Of a stretch of 64,000 nucleotides of DNA, positions 18,008 to 26,819 are shown piece by piece (positions within the stretch are counted from its first letter, which is position 1; every line of letters begins with the position of its first letter). The stretch comes from Chryseobacterium sp. KACC 21268 (lineage in GTDB: Bacteria; Bacteroidota; Bacteroidia; Flavobacteriales; Weeksellaceae): assembly GCA_028736075.1 (NCBI GenBank), contig CP117875.1, forward strand, positions 2,356,001 through 2,420,000, written 5' to 3'. Made by a program: the position numbers and the translations under genes. Under the pieces are notes generated by a model, which did no database searches, had not been told where the DNA came from, and was given only the letters and a program-made list of their open reading frames with translations.

Positions 18008-20032
18008 ATGGAAGATAAATTATCTTGGTTTGAGAAGCTTGTAATTCCGAGAACAACGGCTTATAAAGATTTTGTTCGTGAAATGAAAACTACTCCGCCT
18101 GAACAATTTTTCAGGGATGGAGAAAGGAAGTTTTCTGATCGGGAGAAAAAGTTTATGCAGATTTATAAATCCACGGCAAATCAAATAGTTAAAGGCTCTG
18201 CTTACACTGTAAATACAATCTTCAATGCGGATACTGATACTTCCGTGAAAATTAATTTTAAAAGTTTAGCTGAAGTAGTACGCTTTATGGATAAACAGAA
18301 AATCGATGGTAGAATCTTAATCATACAAGATAACCATGCTTTTACAGAAGTGACTATTGGTAATGAAGCAGCAAAGCAAATATATCTTTCAGATTCTTGG
18401 GCAAATGAATTGGAGTTAAGGACAGACTTAAGTTTAGGAATGACAACTTCAGAAATTGATGAACGGCAAGCCGATCATTTCCGAAAATATGAAATGGAAA
18501 CAGATAGATCAACCATCGAAATAAATACCTCTATTGAAAAGACTAAAGATCAAATAGAAAGCACATTAAGCTTTGACTGGGAAGAAAATAGTCTTGGATT
18601 TGATGATCTATTTTCAGAAGAAGACTTTGAAGAAAATTTAACCCCTGCATCTGATCTTCCGGACGGCTGGACCTGGAACGATTATAATGATGGAAGTGGC
18701 TCGCTGAAGAGTCCAAGCGGTCATAGGTATTACAGCTATGATATGCAAACTCAGGAATATACATTACCGTACGGTCGCCGAGAATGGACAGGTATGAGAG
18801 AATTTTATGATGCTCCAAAAAGTTTGAACGAATTCAAAAGCTATGTCGAAAACGACTTAAAATCAAAAGCGGTGCAAAATAATCTTTATCCGAAACTTTC
18901 CGAAGAGGAAAAAAATGATATTCTCAATTACAGGATTTTTATGAAAGAAAACGAATTCATACTGGAGAACTTGCAGATCACAGCGAACCAAAGAAAAGCT
19001 TATTCAGAGAAAATGGAATTCGGAACAACAGATGGAGATTATTCTCTTACAAAGGCACAAATGGCCACAATCCCAAATGTTATTGATGGTCATACGTTGT
19101 CAAAAAATGACAAATACGCATTAGCTTTTGGCTTGTTGGAAAAACCGGAATATGGCGAATCCTATGAAATATTAATTAGCGGTGAAATTTTAAAAATCTA
19201 TCTGGAAGAAGATAGTTTGCCAAAAACTCGAATATTAACAATGAATGATATAAAATTTAACAATCAAAACCCAAACATTATGGAAACACAGAACGAATAT
19301 GAACCATCTCAGTATCCGAAATTTCAGTTAAAATATCTTGGTTTCGGAGAAGGAGAACAACTGCACAAAGATTTAGAAAATGGGATTAATGCTCCCGAAA
19401 AAGAGTTCGAAATTAAAACCACTTCCGACAAAACGATGCCTGGAAATGAAATGGAATTCACGTTAAAATTCAATAAGATAGAAAATGGAAGTGTCTTTAT
19501 GAATTTTTATAATGCGAAACTCACTAAAGAAAATGGCGACGTTATCTCCCACAATTTTCCTGTTAACAGGGTAAATACATTTACTGCCAAAGAAGCAGTC
19601 AACCTTTTGGAAGGGCGTACGGTAAAAATAGAATTTCACAATCCGAAAACAGAAAAAATAGAACCTGCATTTGCCAAACTGAATTTTAACGAACCCAAAA
19701 CTGAAAAAGGAAATTATAATTTCCAGAATTTTTACAAAAATTATGGTGTTGATACGGCTCAGATCGTAGAAAAATCCAAACTGATCTTCGATAAGCCGGA
19801 ATGGAAGGAAAGTATCATAAAATCTTTGGAAAAAGGAAATATCGTCAAGGTAAAATTTGAATTGGATGATAAAGTGATAGAAGGTAAAGCAGTTCTGAAT
19901 CCTCAGTATAAAAATCTAAGTCTGTACGATCAGGATATGAACAGAATCAATACCAACAAGCCTTTAGAAGGTTTGGAACAAGACAACAAGCACGAAAAAA
20001 ATAACGTGAAAGAACAAAGTATTAAACGATAG
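18008..20032 (+). CDS. Large hypothetical element protein with a WW-like segment
   Basis: A 674-residue cytoplasmic-looking protein of several parts. Residues about 1-170 form one region; 170-215 is acidic; residues about 218-260 read L-P-D-G-W ... G-H-R-Y-Y-S-Y-D ... Q-E-Y-T-L-P, which resembles a WW domain with an enlarged first loop; residues 330-410 resemble the DUF3945/DUF4099 type of mobile-element domain (L-S-K-N-D-K-Y-A-L-A-F-G); the C-terminal third repeats beta-rich units (V-K-I-E-F-H-N, V-K-V-K-F-E-L). No catalytic motif is seen. It is the last gene before a terminator. Confidence 0.6.
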   Translation: MEDKLSWFEKLVIPRTTAYKDFVREMKTTPPEQFFRDGERKFSDREKKFMQIYKSTANQIVKGSAYTVNTIFNADTDTSVKINFKSLAEVVRFMDKQKIDGRILIIQDNHAFTEVTIGNEAAKQIYLSDSWANELELRTDLSLGMTTSEIDERQADHFRKYEMETDRSTIEINTSIEKTKDQIESTLSFDWEENSLGFDDLFSEEDFEENLTPASDLPDGWTWNDYNDGSGSLKSPSGHRYYSYDMQTQEYTLPYGRREWTGMREFYDAPKSLNEFKSYVENDLKSKAVQNNLYPKLSEEEKNDILNYRIFMKENEFILENLQITANQRKAYSEKMEFGTTDGDYSLTKAQMATIPNVIDGHTLSKNDKYALAFGLLEKPEYGESYEILISGEILKIYLEEDSLPKTRILTMNDIKFNNQNPNIMETQNEYEPSQYPKFQLKYLGFGEGEQLHKDLENGINAPEKEFEIKTTSDKTMPGNEMEFTLKFNKIENGSVFMNFYNAKLTKENGDVISHNFPVNRVNTFTAKEAVNLLEGRTVKIEFHNPKTEKIEPAFAKLNFNEPKTEKGNYNFQNFYKNYGVDTAQIVEKSKLIFDKPEWKESIIKSLEKGNIVKVKFELDDKVIEGKAVLNPQYKNLSLYDQDMNRINTNKPLEGLEQDNKHEKNNVKEQSIKR

Positions 20033-20062
20033 ATAACACGTACAACCAATCATTTATTTCCC

Positions 20063-20098
20063 AGCGGTAAGTCAAATTAGTTTGGCTGCCGCTTTTTT
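20063..20098 (+). terminator. Intrinsic terminator after the tra-region operon
   Basis: AGCGG at 20063-20067 pairs with CCGCT at 20088-20092, continued by GTCAAA/TTTGGC after small bulges, and is followed by six T residues. It ends the long operon and also argues that the following lipoprotein starts at 20112, not at the in-frame ATG at 20082, which lies within the hairpin. Confidence 0.7.
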
Positions 20099-20111
20099 AA
20101 ACCCTATATCT

Positions 20112-20792
20112 ATGAAAAAACTTTTAATACTACCCAGCTTGTTTTTTCTTTTTATAAGCACTTCCTGCCACAAAGAAATCAAATCTGAAAAAGGAGGAAT
20201 CGATGTTGTCTCCAATGTCTATTTTGATGTTTCCAAAAATCTAGACAAAATCCAAAGTTTTCATTTGTCAAGCCTTAATTATTCGGGAGATTCTATTATA
20301 GAAAGGATTCCGGATGCTGATGCTCCCGAAATAACCCAACAGATTTATTTCATTAAAGATTCATTGTGCTATACCATTGAAAATGAAAATCCCGGCAAAA
20401 TTATTCTGTCAGACATCATAAAGAAACAAAAGCCGCTTTCGGTTGAAAAGAAAAAAGGAGGAACATTGTTTTCTCAGGAAAAAATCCCCAATTACAGAAA
20501 CAGAAAAAATCTGAGTGATACGGTTTTGTTTAAGAAAAAATACAAACGATTTGAAATCAACTCACCTTGGATGTACACCCGGTTTTACATTTATCCAACG
20601 GATACTATTTTACCGTACTCTATTTACAAACACGCAGAAAAGGACTACCACGGAAGGCTCGAAAGGATTGATTCTTACAATAAAAAGACGGACATATTCG
20701 TGACGCTTCAATTAATATCAAGAAAAAACTGGGACAATGAAGCAAAAGAAATTTTTGAATTTAACCATTTCATAAAAAACAGAAAAAAGTGA
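20112..20792 (+). CDS. Lipoprotein of unknown function carried by the element
   Basis: About 226 residues from ATG 20112. A lipoprotein signal with the lipobox ending S-T-S-C gives lipidation at C19. The mature part (beta-rich, with Y-x-R-F-Y-I-Y-P-T-D-T-I-L-P) is unlike any family I recognise. Its TGA overlaps the GTG start of the next gene (GTGA), so the two are made together. Possible roles such as surface exclusion are guesses. Confidence 0.7.
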   Translation: MKKLLILPSLFFLFISTSCHKEIKSEKGGIDVVSNVYFDVSKNLDKIQSFHLSSLNYSGDSIIERIPDADAPEITQQIYFIKDSLCYTIENENPGKIILSDIIKKQKPLSVEKKKGGTLFSQEKIPNYRNRKNLSDTVLFKKKYKRFEINSPWMYTRFYIYPTDTILPYSIYKHAEKDYHGRLERIDSYNKKTDIFVTLQLISRKNWDNEAKEIFEFNHFIKNRKK

Positions 20793-23700
20793 AAGATGAA
20801 GATTTTTTTAATGAGATAAATGATGACATTTCTGTAGTTGAAGGAAATAAAAAGGAACTTATTGTTTTCACAAACAGTAAGGATACGCTTTCATTCTTGG
20901 AGCTTCTTCAATTGAACAAACAAGTCAATAATAGAACATTGATTACCCTTAATTCAGGTTCAAATAGCAAAAAGTTCCTCAATAGATACCAGAATTATGA
21001 TGGTAAAATGTTTCTTTGTCTTACCGGGGATAGAACGGGAAATGCAATAACCAGGAAAATTCTTACAGAATTTACTGGCAAAAATATCAAAGACGTTCGT
21101 CCATTGTATGAAATTTCTGAAAATGGGAATCAAGACCTGACCGAATATCTACAGAATAAACTCAAGCTTCAAGATAAAAATACTAATTTAGTTGAACCAA
21201 AAATTTCTGAAAATGAAAGCAATGCAATTGAATCCGGAAGAACATCCGATTCTCAGCAAGTGGGAAAAGGAACACCTGAACAAAACCCTGCAGAACTTGG
21301 CTCAAAAATCCAATCCGAGCAAAACGGAAGTTACGGAAGAAGACAAGCAGTGGGCAGCAACAATGCTGGAAATGGACTTGCAGTCACAGAACGGAGCGAT
21401 TTGGGAAACCGAAACCGAGACCGAGGAAGAGGATCCAATGGTGGAACACAACCGCAAAATGCTCAAGAAAATGAGGGAAGAGAACATTCCCTGGGCGGAA
21501 TCTTATCCGGGAGACGTGTATCCGATAGAAGAAGACCCAACGGAGGACTTTCCGAGGTAAGTGAAAATATTACTCAAAATGATGAGTTAGAAACCCTTGT
21601 CGAAAAATATAAAGGTCAAAAACTGACCAATGAACAAGTTGCGGAAGTAGTTTCTGCAGCTTGTTTTGTTTCCAGTGATCACAAAATTAATCTGAAGGAA
21701 AACCTACATATTACTAATGATTTAAAAGAAATTTGCAGCCAATTCCGAAGCGGAGGAACGGCAAAAGAAGGAAGAGGGATTTTAGACGAATATTATACGC
21801 AGGATAAAATTGTTGATGCAGTTCATAATTTAATTAAAGACCATTTTAAAACTCAAAAAGAAATTTCCGTTTTAGAACCAAGTGTTGGAACTGGAAATTT
21901 CATCTATGCTACTCACGAGCTATCTGTAAATTCTAAAATTGCAGGATTTGAAATCAACGAGACCACCGCAAAAATTGCCAAGATTCTGCATCCCGAAGCT
22001 GACATCAATCTTCGTTCGTTTGAAACTGAATTCATTGACGAAAAAGGAAATAAAAAGGACTTTTCTCAGCAATACGATTTGGTAATTGGAAATCCGCCCT
22101 ATGGCGAACATCGAGGATTTTACAAGGGATTGGGCGAAGAACCGCAAATTTCGAAGTATGAAGATTATTTTGTTAAACGGTCATTAGATTCTTTGAAACC
22201 CAACGGCGTTTTGGCGATGGTTCTTCCATCAGGTTGGCTCAACCGACAAAAGAATTTACAAAATGTTAGTGTTTTGGAAGGTTTCCGTTTACCCAATGGC
22301 GCTTTTGCAGGAACACAAATCGGAACCGACATCATTATTCTAAGAAAAAACACTCAAAATATCTCTACTGATATTTCTAACTATTTCGATAATAACCCAG
22401 CAAGAATTTTGGGAGAAACCCAAGAAAAAACCAACCGTTTCGGTCGATTAGAAAAATATATTCACGGAAATTTAGATGAAGCTTTATTTAAGATTGAACA
22501 GTATAAAAATAGGAAAGAAACCCAGTGGATCGGAAATCTGTTTGAAGATTTGTTTTTAGAGGAAGAACCTAAAGGTGAAAATAAAATTCCTGTACCCAAA
22601 AGAGGAAGTGCAGAAATCGAAGATTCTACGAGGATTGAAAACCAAAATGAAAATGAACTCAATGTAACAGAAACTCAAGAAAAAATTGAACTGGTACTTT
22701 CTAAACTCAATAACATCAAGTTTAAATCTCCGACAATCACTATTGAAATAAGCAAGTATGAAAAGCTGCGAGAAGATCTAATCACAAAACCAGCATCATT
22801 TTCGGAGGAAAAATTAACAGAACTTATTGAGAAAAGTGATAGGATTATTTCTATTCACAATACAAAAAATCAGAACGAGTATAAAATTCAGTCAAAACCC
22901 GAACTCAAAAAAGGTGTTTTAAAATATCAATTCTCCAAGCAAGATAAAATTGTCAATACTTCATTACAAAACAGTTCTGATATTAGCAAGGAACAAATTG
23001 AAGCGTTCAGAGATACCAATTATGACGGTACATTAAATAATCGCGAAAAGCATTATCAATTTGCCAACTTCATTGATGGAAACTGGGTTCACGATTCTTA
23101 TTACACCGAAGGAAATGTTTACGCGAAACTGGAACAATTGGAGCGTGATTTTTCTGATAAAAATGCAGTTGGAGGGACAGAAAACCAATACGAAAAACAA
23201 AAAGCATTATTAGAAAATGTCCTACCAAAAGCGAAATCACTGGATGAAATTTATATCAGTCCGAACCACGAGTTCGTACACAAATTTGGGTTAGGTCAAA
23301 TAGAAAAAGACCAATACAATCATATTACAAAACGTACCGAATCAGTCATCGTAGATTACAATCTTGCCGAAAGATTCAAAGATTTTGTCGACACTTTGTC
23401 AAGTGAAGCCTTTGCGGGTTCTTCAGCTTGGGAAGTGCGAAGCTTTGTAGATAATGAAACGGTTACAGGAAGCGATAAAGAGAGAAATGCTTTAGTCCGT
23501 GAAAGACGAAAAACTGCAGCGAATGATTTGTTTTACAAGTTTGTTCGGGAAGAACTTTCCGATGATATTAGAAATCGCTTTGTAAAAGACTTTAATCGAA
23601 ACTACAATAACATTCACGTTCCGGATTATTCTAAATTCCCATTATTTTCCAGAATCTATCTGCATTTCAAAGGTCAGAAATTGCGTTTGACCGAAGTTCA

Positions 23701-25990
23701 GAAAGCAGGAATCGGAAGACAGACCACAAAAGGAGTAGGGCTCTTAGCGCACGAAGTGGGTTTTGGTAAAACATTATCAGGAATCCTTTCTATGCACGAA
23801 GCAATGGAAAGAGGAAATGCGAGAAGACCAATCATCGTTGTTCCAAATGACAGCATTTTGAAACAATGGGTGGAAACGATATTTGAAACCATTCCCAATG
23901 CGAAAATCAATGTTTTAGGGAATTTAGGGAAAGACTATGACCTTTCGAAATTTGATAATAAAGACGGAGAAATTACCATTATTACTTATGAGGGTTTCAA
24001 TAATATCGGGTTTTCATCAGAAGTAACTGAAAAACTTTCTTCAAAATTCAGTTACATCTCTACAAGCGAGCTGAAAGGTGTTACCAATACAGAAAGAGAC
24101 ATCCAAATTGAAATTCAGAAAGAAAAGGAGATCGAGGGAAAAATGAAGCGTGGAAAGATCTATGATTGGGAAGATTTTGGATTCGATCATTTGACGTACG
24201 ACGAAGTTCACAATGCCAATCATATTGTAGGAAAAGTAAAAATAGAAGACCGAAGATTTGCGTCCGATTTTAGAAGCCAAAACCAACAGACTTCCAAATT
24301 GGGAATCAATACCTGGATGGCAGCTCAGTATATTCAAGATAAAAATGATGGCAGAAATGTGACACTACTTTCAGCAACACCTTTTACGAACAAGCCTTTG
24401 GAATATTATTCCATTCTTTCTTTGATAGCAAATAAAAGATTAGAAGAATCGGGATATTTCAACGTCAATACATTCTTCGAGACCTTTATGGAAGCTGATA
24501 ATGATATGGAGATTGATGCAAAAGGGGATGTGAAGTTTAAAGCCAATGTTCGGAGATTTAAAAATAATTCGCTGTTTCAGCAATTACTTTCGGAATTCAT
24601 TGATATAAAAGGAGAGGAGGATAACCCTGAATTGATCCGTCCGAATAAAATTAACAAAGAGTATAGAATTGAGCAGAATGATCTGACAAAAGAACAATAT
24701 GACATGCTCAATGAAAATTTCAGCGAAACTGAAAAGGGAGCAATTCTAACGCATATTCTTAATGCCCGATTAATTGCAATTTCACCATATCTATCACCGT
24801 ATTATAATGAAGAAGAACCTTCCGTTAAAGAATTCATAGAAAATTCTCCCAAGTTTAAACAGACGATGGATTTAATTCATCAAAATAAAAAAGACATTCC
24901 AAAATCCGGACAAATTATTTATTCTGAATTGGCGGTTGCTCAATTTCCAAAATTAAAAGAATATCTCATTACAGAAATTGATTTCAAACCTGAAGAAATT
25001 GGTCTTATTACCGGAGCTACCAATAAAAATCAAAGAATTTCTATTCAAAATGATTTTAATGAAGGAAAAATAAAAGTAGTTATTGGAAGCGAAGCCATTC
25101 AGGAAGGAATGAATCTTCAGGAAAATACTACGGATGTGTACATGCTTACATTACCCTACAATTTCACGTCTTTGCGACAGGTGGAAGGGCGGGCGTGGCG
25201 TCAAGGAAATAGGAATGAAAATGTACGGATTAACTTTATGCTTACCAATGATAGTATAGATGTTTTTATGCTTCAAAAACTGCAATCCAAACAGGCAAGA
25301 TACCTGGAAGCGATGAAAAATGGAGCCGATGTTTTGGATATTTCAGACATAAGTACCCAGGAATTAAAAACTTCAATCATCACCAATCCTGAAACAAGAG
25401 CTAATATTGAAATTGAACTTATCAAAAAGAAGATTGAAAGCGAGAAAAATAAACATCTGGCAGATAATGCTTTTGTTTTAAGGAAGTATGAAGATTTCGT
25501 AAAAGTGAAAGAATTGGTTACAAAAGCTGAACATTCGTACAATAGGATCGAAGGATACTCAAAAAATGAAGATGTAAATTCTGACTACTGGAGAACGCAG
25601 TTACCTTCTTATCAAAGGACAATTGATCAACATAAAGCTCAAGGTCAAGAAGTGATTGACAATCTCGCCGCAAAAGGGGTCAATGTTGCAGAAATTGAGA
25701 AGCAAACTAAAGCTACTGAAGAGAAGATTTCTGAATTGGATAAAAAGTTGGAAGAACTACCCGAAATGAAAGAGAATCTTATTGCAAAATATAAAATTGA
25801 AAAACAGAATAATTCCAACAATTTGAAGACTGACTTCAAATCAGAACGAGCAGCCGAAAACAAAATGATTTTCAAATTAGATAATGAAGCTTTAATTACA
25901 TCTTCAAAACCTGATAATTTATTGAATTATTTAAATATAATGAGAGAAGGCGAAAATTATCAAAATTCATATTTAGGTAAAAGGCGATAA
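20789..25990 (+). CDS. Giant N6-adenine methylase-helicase fusion with a degenerate TOPRIM domain
   Basis: A 1733-residue protein starting with GTG 20789. Residues 20-110 look like the Toprim_2 domain found in Bacteroidetes element proteins, but the acidic residues are replaced (FTNSKD at 27-32, LTGD at 78-81). A Gly/Arg/Asn-rich linker covers about 150-260. The N6-adenine methylase follows with motif I L-E-P-S-V-G-T-G-N at about 362 and NPPY at 435-438. The SF2 helicase has Walker A GFGKT at 991-995, DEVH at 1138-1141 and motif VI QVEGRAWRQGN near 1464. A coiled coil ends the chain (about 1530-1680). Such methylase-helicase proteins (for example phage P1 DarB) protect incoming DNA from restriction; that role is inferred. 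Confidence 0.88.
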   Translation: MKDEDFFNEINDDISVVEGNKKELIVFTNSKDTLSFLELLQLNKQVNNRTLITLNSGSNSKKFLNRYQNYDGKMFLCLTGDRTGNAITRKILTEFTGKNIKDVRPLYEISENGNQDLTEYLQNKLKLQDKNTNLVEPKISENESNAIESGRTSDSQQVGKGTPEQNPAELGSKIQSEQNGSYGRRQAVGSNNAGNGLAVTERSDLGNRNRDRGRGSNGGTQPQNAQENEGREHSLGGILSGRRVSDRRRPNGGLSEVSENITQNDELETLVEKYKGQKLTNEQVAEVVSAACFVSSDHKINLKENLHITNDLKEICSQFRSGGTAKEGRGILDEYYTQDKIVDAVHNLIKDHFKTQKEISVLEPSVGTGNFIYATHELSVNSKIAGFEINETTAKIAKILHPEADINLRSFETEFIDEKGNKKDFSQQYDLVIGNPPYGEHRGFYKGLGEEPQISKYEDYFVKRSLDSLKPNGVLAMVLPSGWLNRQKNLQNVSVLEGFRLPNGAFAGTQIGTDIIILRKNTQNISTDISNYFDNNPARILGETQEKTNRFGRLEKYIHGNLDEALFKIEQYKNRKETQWIGNLFEDLFLEEEPKGENKIPVPKRGSAEIEDSTRIENQNENELNVTETQEKIELVLSKLNNIKFKSPTITIEISKYEKLREDLITKPASFSEEKLTELIEKSDRIISIHNTKNQNEYKIQSKPELKKGVLKYQFSKQDKIVNTSLQNSSDISKEQIEAFRDTNYDGTLNNREKHYQFANFIDGNWVHDSYYTEGNVYAKLEQLERDFSDKNAVGGTENQYEKQKALLENVLPKAKSLDEIYISPNHEFVHKFGLGQIEKDQYNHITKRTESVIVDYNLAERFKDFVDTLSSEAFAGSSAWEVRSFVDNETVTGSDKERNALVRERRKTAANDLFYKFVREELSDDIRNRFVKDFNRNYNNIHVPDYSKFPLFSRIYLHFKGQKLRLTEVQKAGIGRQTTKGVGLLAHEVGFGKTLSGILSMHEAMERGNARRPIIVVPNDSILKQWVETIFETIPNAKINVLGNLGKDYDLSKFDNKDGEITIITYEGFNNIGFSSEVTEKLSSKFSYISTSELKGVTNTERDIQIEIQKEKEIEGKMKRGKIYDWEDFGFDHLTYDEVHNANHIVGKVKIEDRRFASDFRSQNQQTSKLGINTWMAAQYIQDKNDGRNVTLLSATPFTNKPLEYYSILSLIANKRLEESGYFNVNTFFETFMEADNDMEIDAKGDVKFKANVRRFKNNSLFQQLLSEFIDIKGEEDNPELIRPNKINKEYRIEQNDLTKEQYDMLNENFSETEKGAILTHILNARLIAISPYLSPYYNEEEPSVKEFIENSPKFKQTMDLIHQNKKDIPKSGQIIYSELAVAQFPKLKEYLITEIDFKPEEIGLITGATNKNQRISIQNDFNEGKIKVVIGSEAIQEGMNLQENTTDVYMLTLPYNFTSLRQVEGRAWRQGNRNENVRINFMLTNDSIDVFMLQKLQSKQARYLEAMKNGADVLDISDISTQELKTSIITNPETRANIEIELIKKKIESEKNKHLADNAFVLRKYEDFVKVKELVTKAEHSYNRIEGYSKNEDVNSDYWRTQLPSYQRTIDQHKAQGQEVIDNLAAKGVNVAEIEKQTKATEEKISELDKKLEELPEMKENLIAKYKIEKQNNSNNLKTDFKSERAAENKMIFKLDNEALITSSKPDNLLNYLNIMREGENYQNSYLGKRR

Positions 25991-26060
25991 AAGTTAACTA
26001 AGTTTTTAGTAATTTTTGAGTTGTCCTGTGGTTAGTTAACATAGTTAGGGCTAACCAAAA

Positions 26061-26237
26061 ATGATTACTTGCCGAGCAGATTTTACTTGCAAAGACTTCT
26101 ATGATGAGGTTCATGCTGTCCACTACAAAAGATTAGAAAACACGTTGTTTTCTAATCTTTTTTTGGATAAAGATGATATATCAGCTTGTAGAACACTTCT
26201 CCTAACCTTAGATGCAGCTATTTTAAAAATATTTTAA
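26061..26237 (+). CDS. Possible small protein (58 residues)
   Basis: ATG 26061 to TAA 26235-26237 gives a 58-residue frame with a mixed, protein-like composition (D-F-Y-D-E-V-H-A-V-H-Y-K-R-L-E-N, then L-L-L-T-L-D-A-A-I-L). It runs straight through the perfect hairpin at 26127-26161, so either the hairpin is coding or the frame is chance. It may be a small element gene; no family recognised. Confidence 0.3.
   Translation: MITCRADFTCKDFYDEVHAVHYKRLENTLFSNLFLDKDDISACRTLLLTLDAAILKIF
26127..26168 (+). terminator. Strong intrinsic terminator
   Basis: A perfect 16-bp stem, AAAAGATTAGAAAACA (26127-26142) against 26146-26161, with a 3-base loop CGT, running into eight T residues (26158-26165). It closes the methylase-helicase transcription unit about 140 bp after its stop and, being symmetrical, could also act on the other strand. 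Confidence 0.75.
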
Positions 26238-26374
26238 AAGATTAAAATAAGTACATAGTTACAACACAATTCGTTCACTATTAGATCCAAAAATACATTT
26301 TAGACCAAAATCAGTGTTTATCTATTTTTAATAATCCAGATTGCTCTTGAATAGCCTCCCGCACCAAATCCATA

Positions 26375-26418
26375 TAGTTTTATTCAAAAATATTATAGAT
26401 TTTTATTGAATAAAACTA
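26375..26418. repeat. 13-bp perfect inverted repeat upstream of the recombinase unit
   Basis: TAGTTTTATTCAA at 26375-26387 and its exact complement TTGAATAAAACTA at 26406-26418, with an 18-bp AT-rich spacer. It lies 92 bp before the small gene at 26510 and about 400 bp before the recombinase. It could be an operator, a recombinase-related site or part of a promoter region. The rest of the 25991-26509 gap holds the terminator, the doubtful 58-residue frame and a 7-bp TGGTTAG/CTAACCA repeat at about 26030-26058. Confidence 0.7.
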
Positions 26419-26509
26419 CCGACAATTCTATTTCTTAAACTAATAAATCATCAGTGATAATAGTAAGTTGAAATTGAGTTTAAAAGATTTCATGTAGTAA
26501 AGATTAACA

Positions 26510-26731
26510 ATGGCTAAAAGGGAAATAATAAAATATCCGATTACTGAAAGCTCAAATAAATTTGAGCTGGAGTCGATTATGAAATTTCAGGAATTGCCAT
26601 TAAATGTCGCTATAAAAATGCTAAAGGATTCAGGAACTATAGTGTCAGATGACGAGGCTGCTGAAATTTTACTATTTTTTCATACAATGGTTAAAATTAC
26701 CATCAAGGAGTTTTTATCACCTAAAGATTAA
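26510..26731 (+). CDS. Small hypothetical protein before the recombinase
   Basis: A 73-residue soluble protein, basic at the N-terminus then mostly helical (L-N-V-A-I-K-M-L-K-D-S-G-T-I-V-S-D-D-E-A-A-E-I-L). The layout, with a K-x-L-x-x-x-G-x-x-x-S-D-x-E-A-x-x-I-L pattern, resembles small proteins often found next to mobile-element recombinases in Bacteroidetes; a regulator or directionality factor is possible but not shown. It is separated from the recombinase by 88 bp. Confidence 0.55.
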   Translation: MAKREIIKYPITESSNKFELESIMKFQELPLNVAIKMLKDSGTIVSDDEAAEILLFFHTMVKITIKEFLSPKD

Positions 26732-26819
26732 TTCGTACTTTAGTGATTACAAAGTATTTAAATCGTACAATACTCTATTATTATAAAGATTCTCTTATTC
26801 CACTTTTAAATAAAAAATT

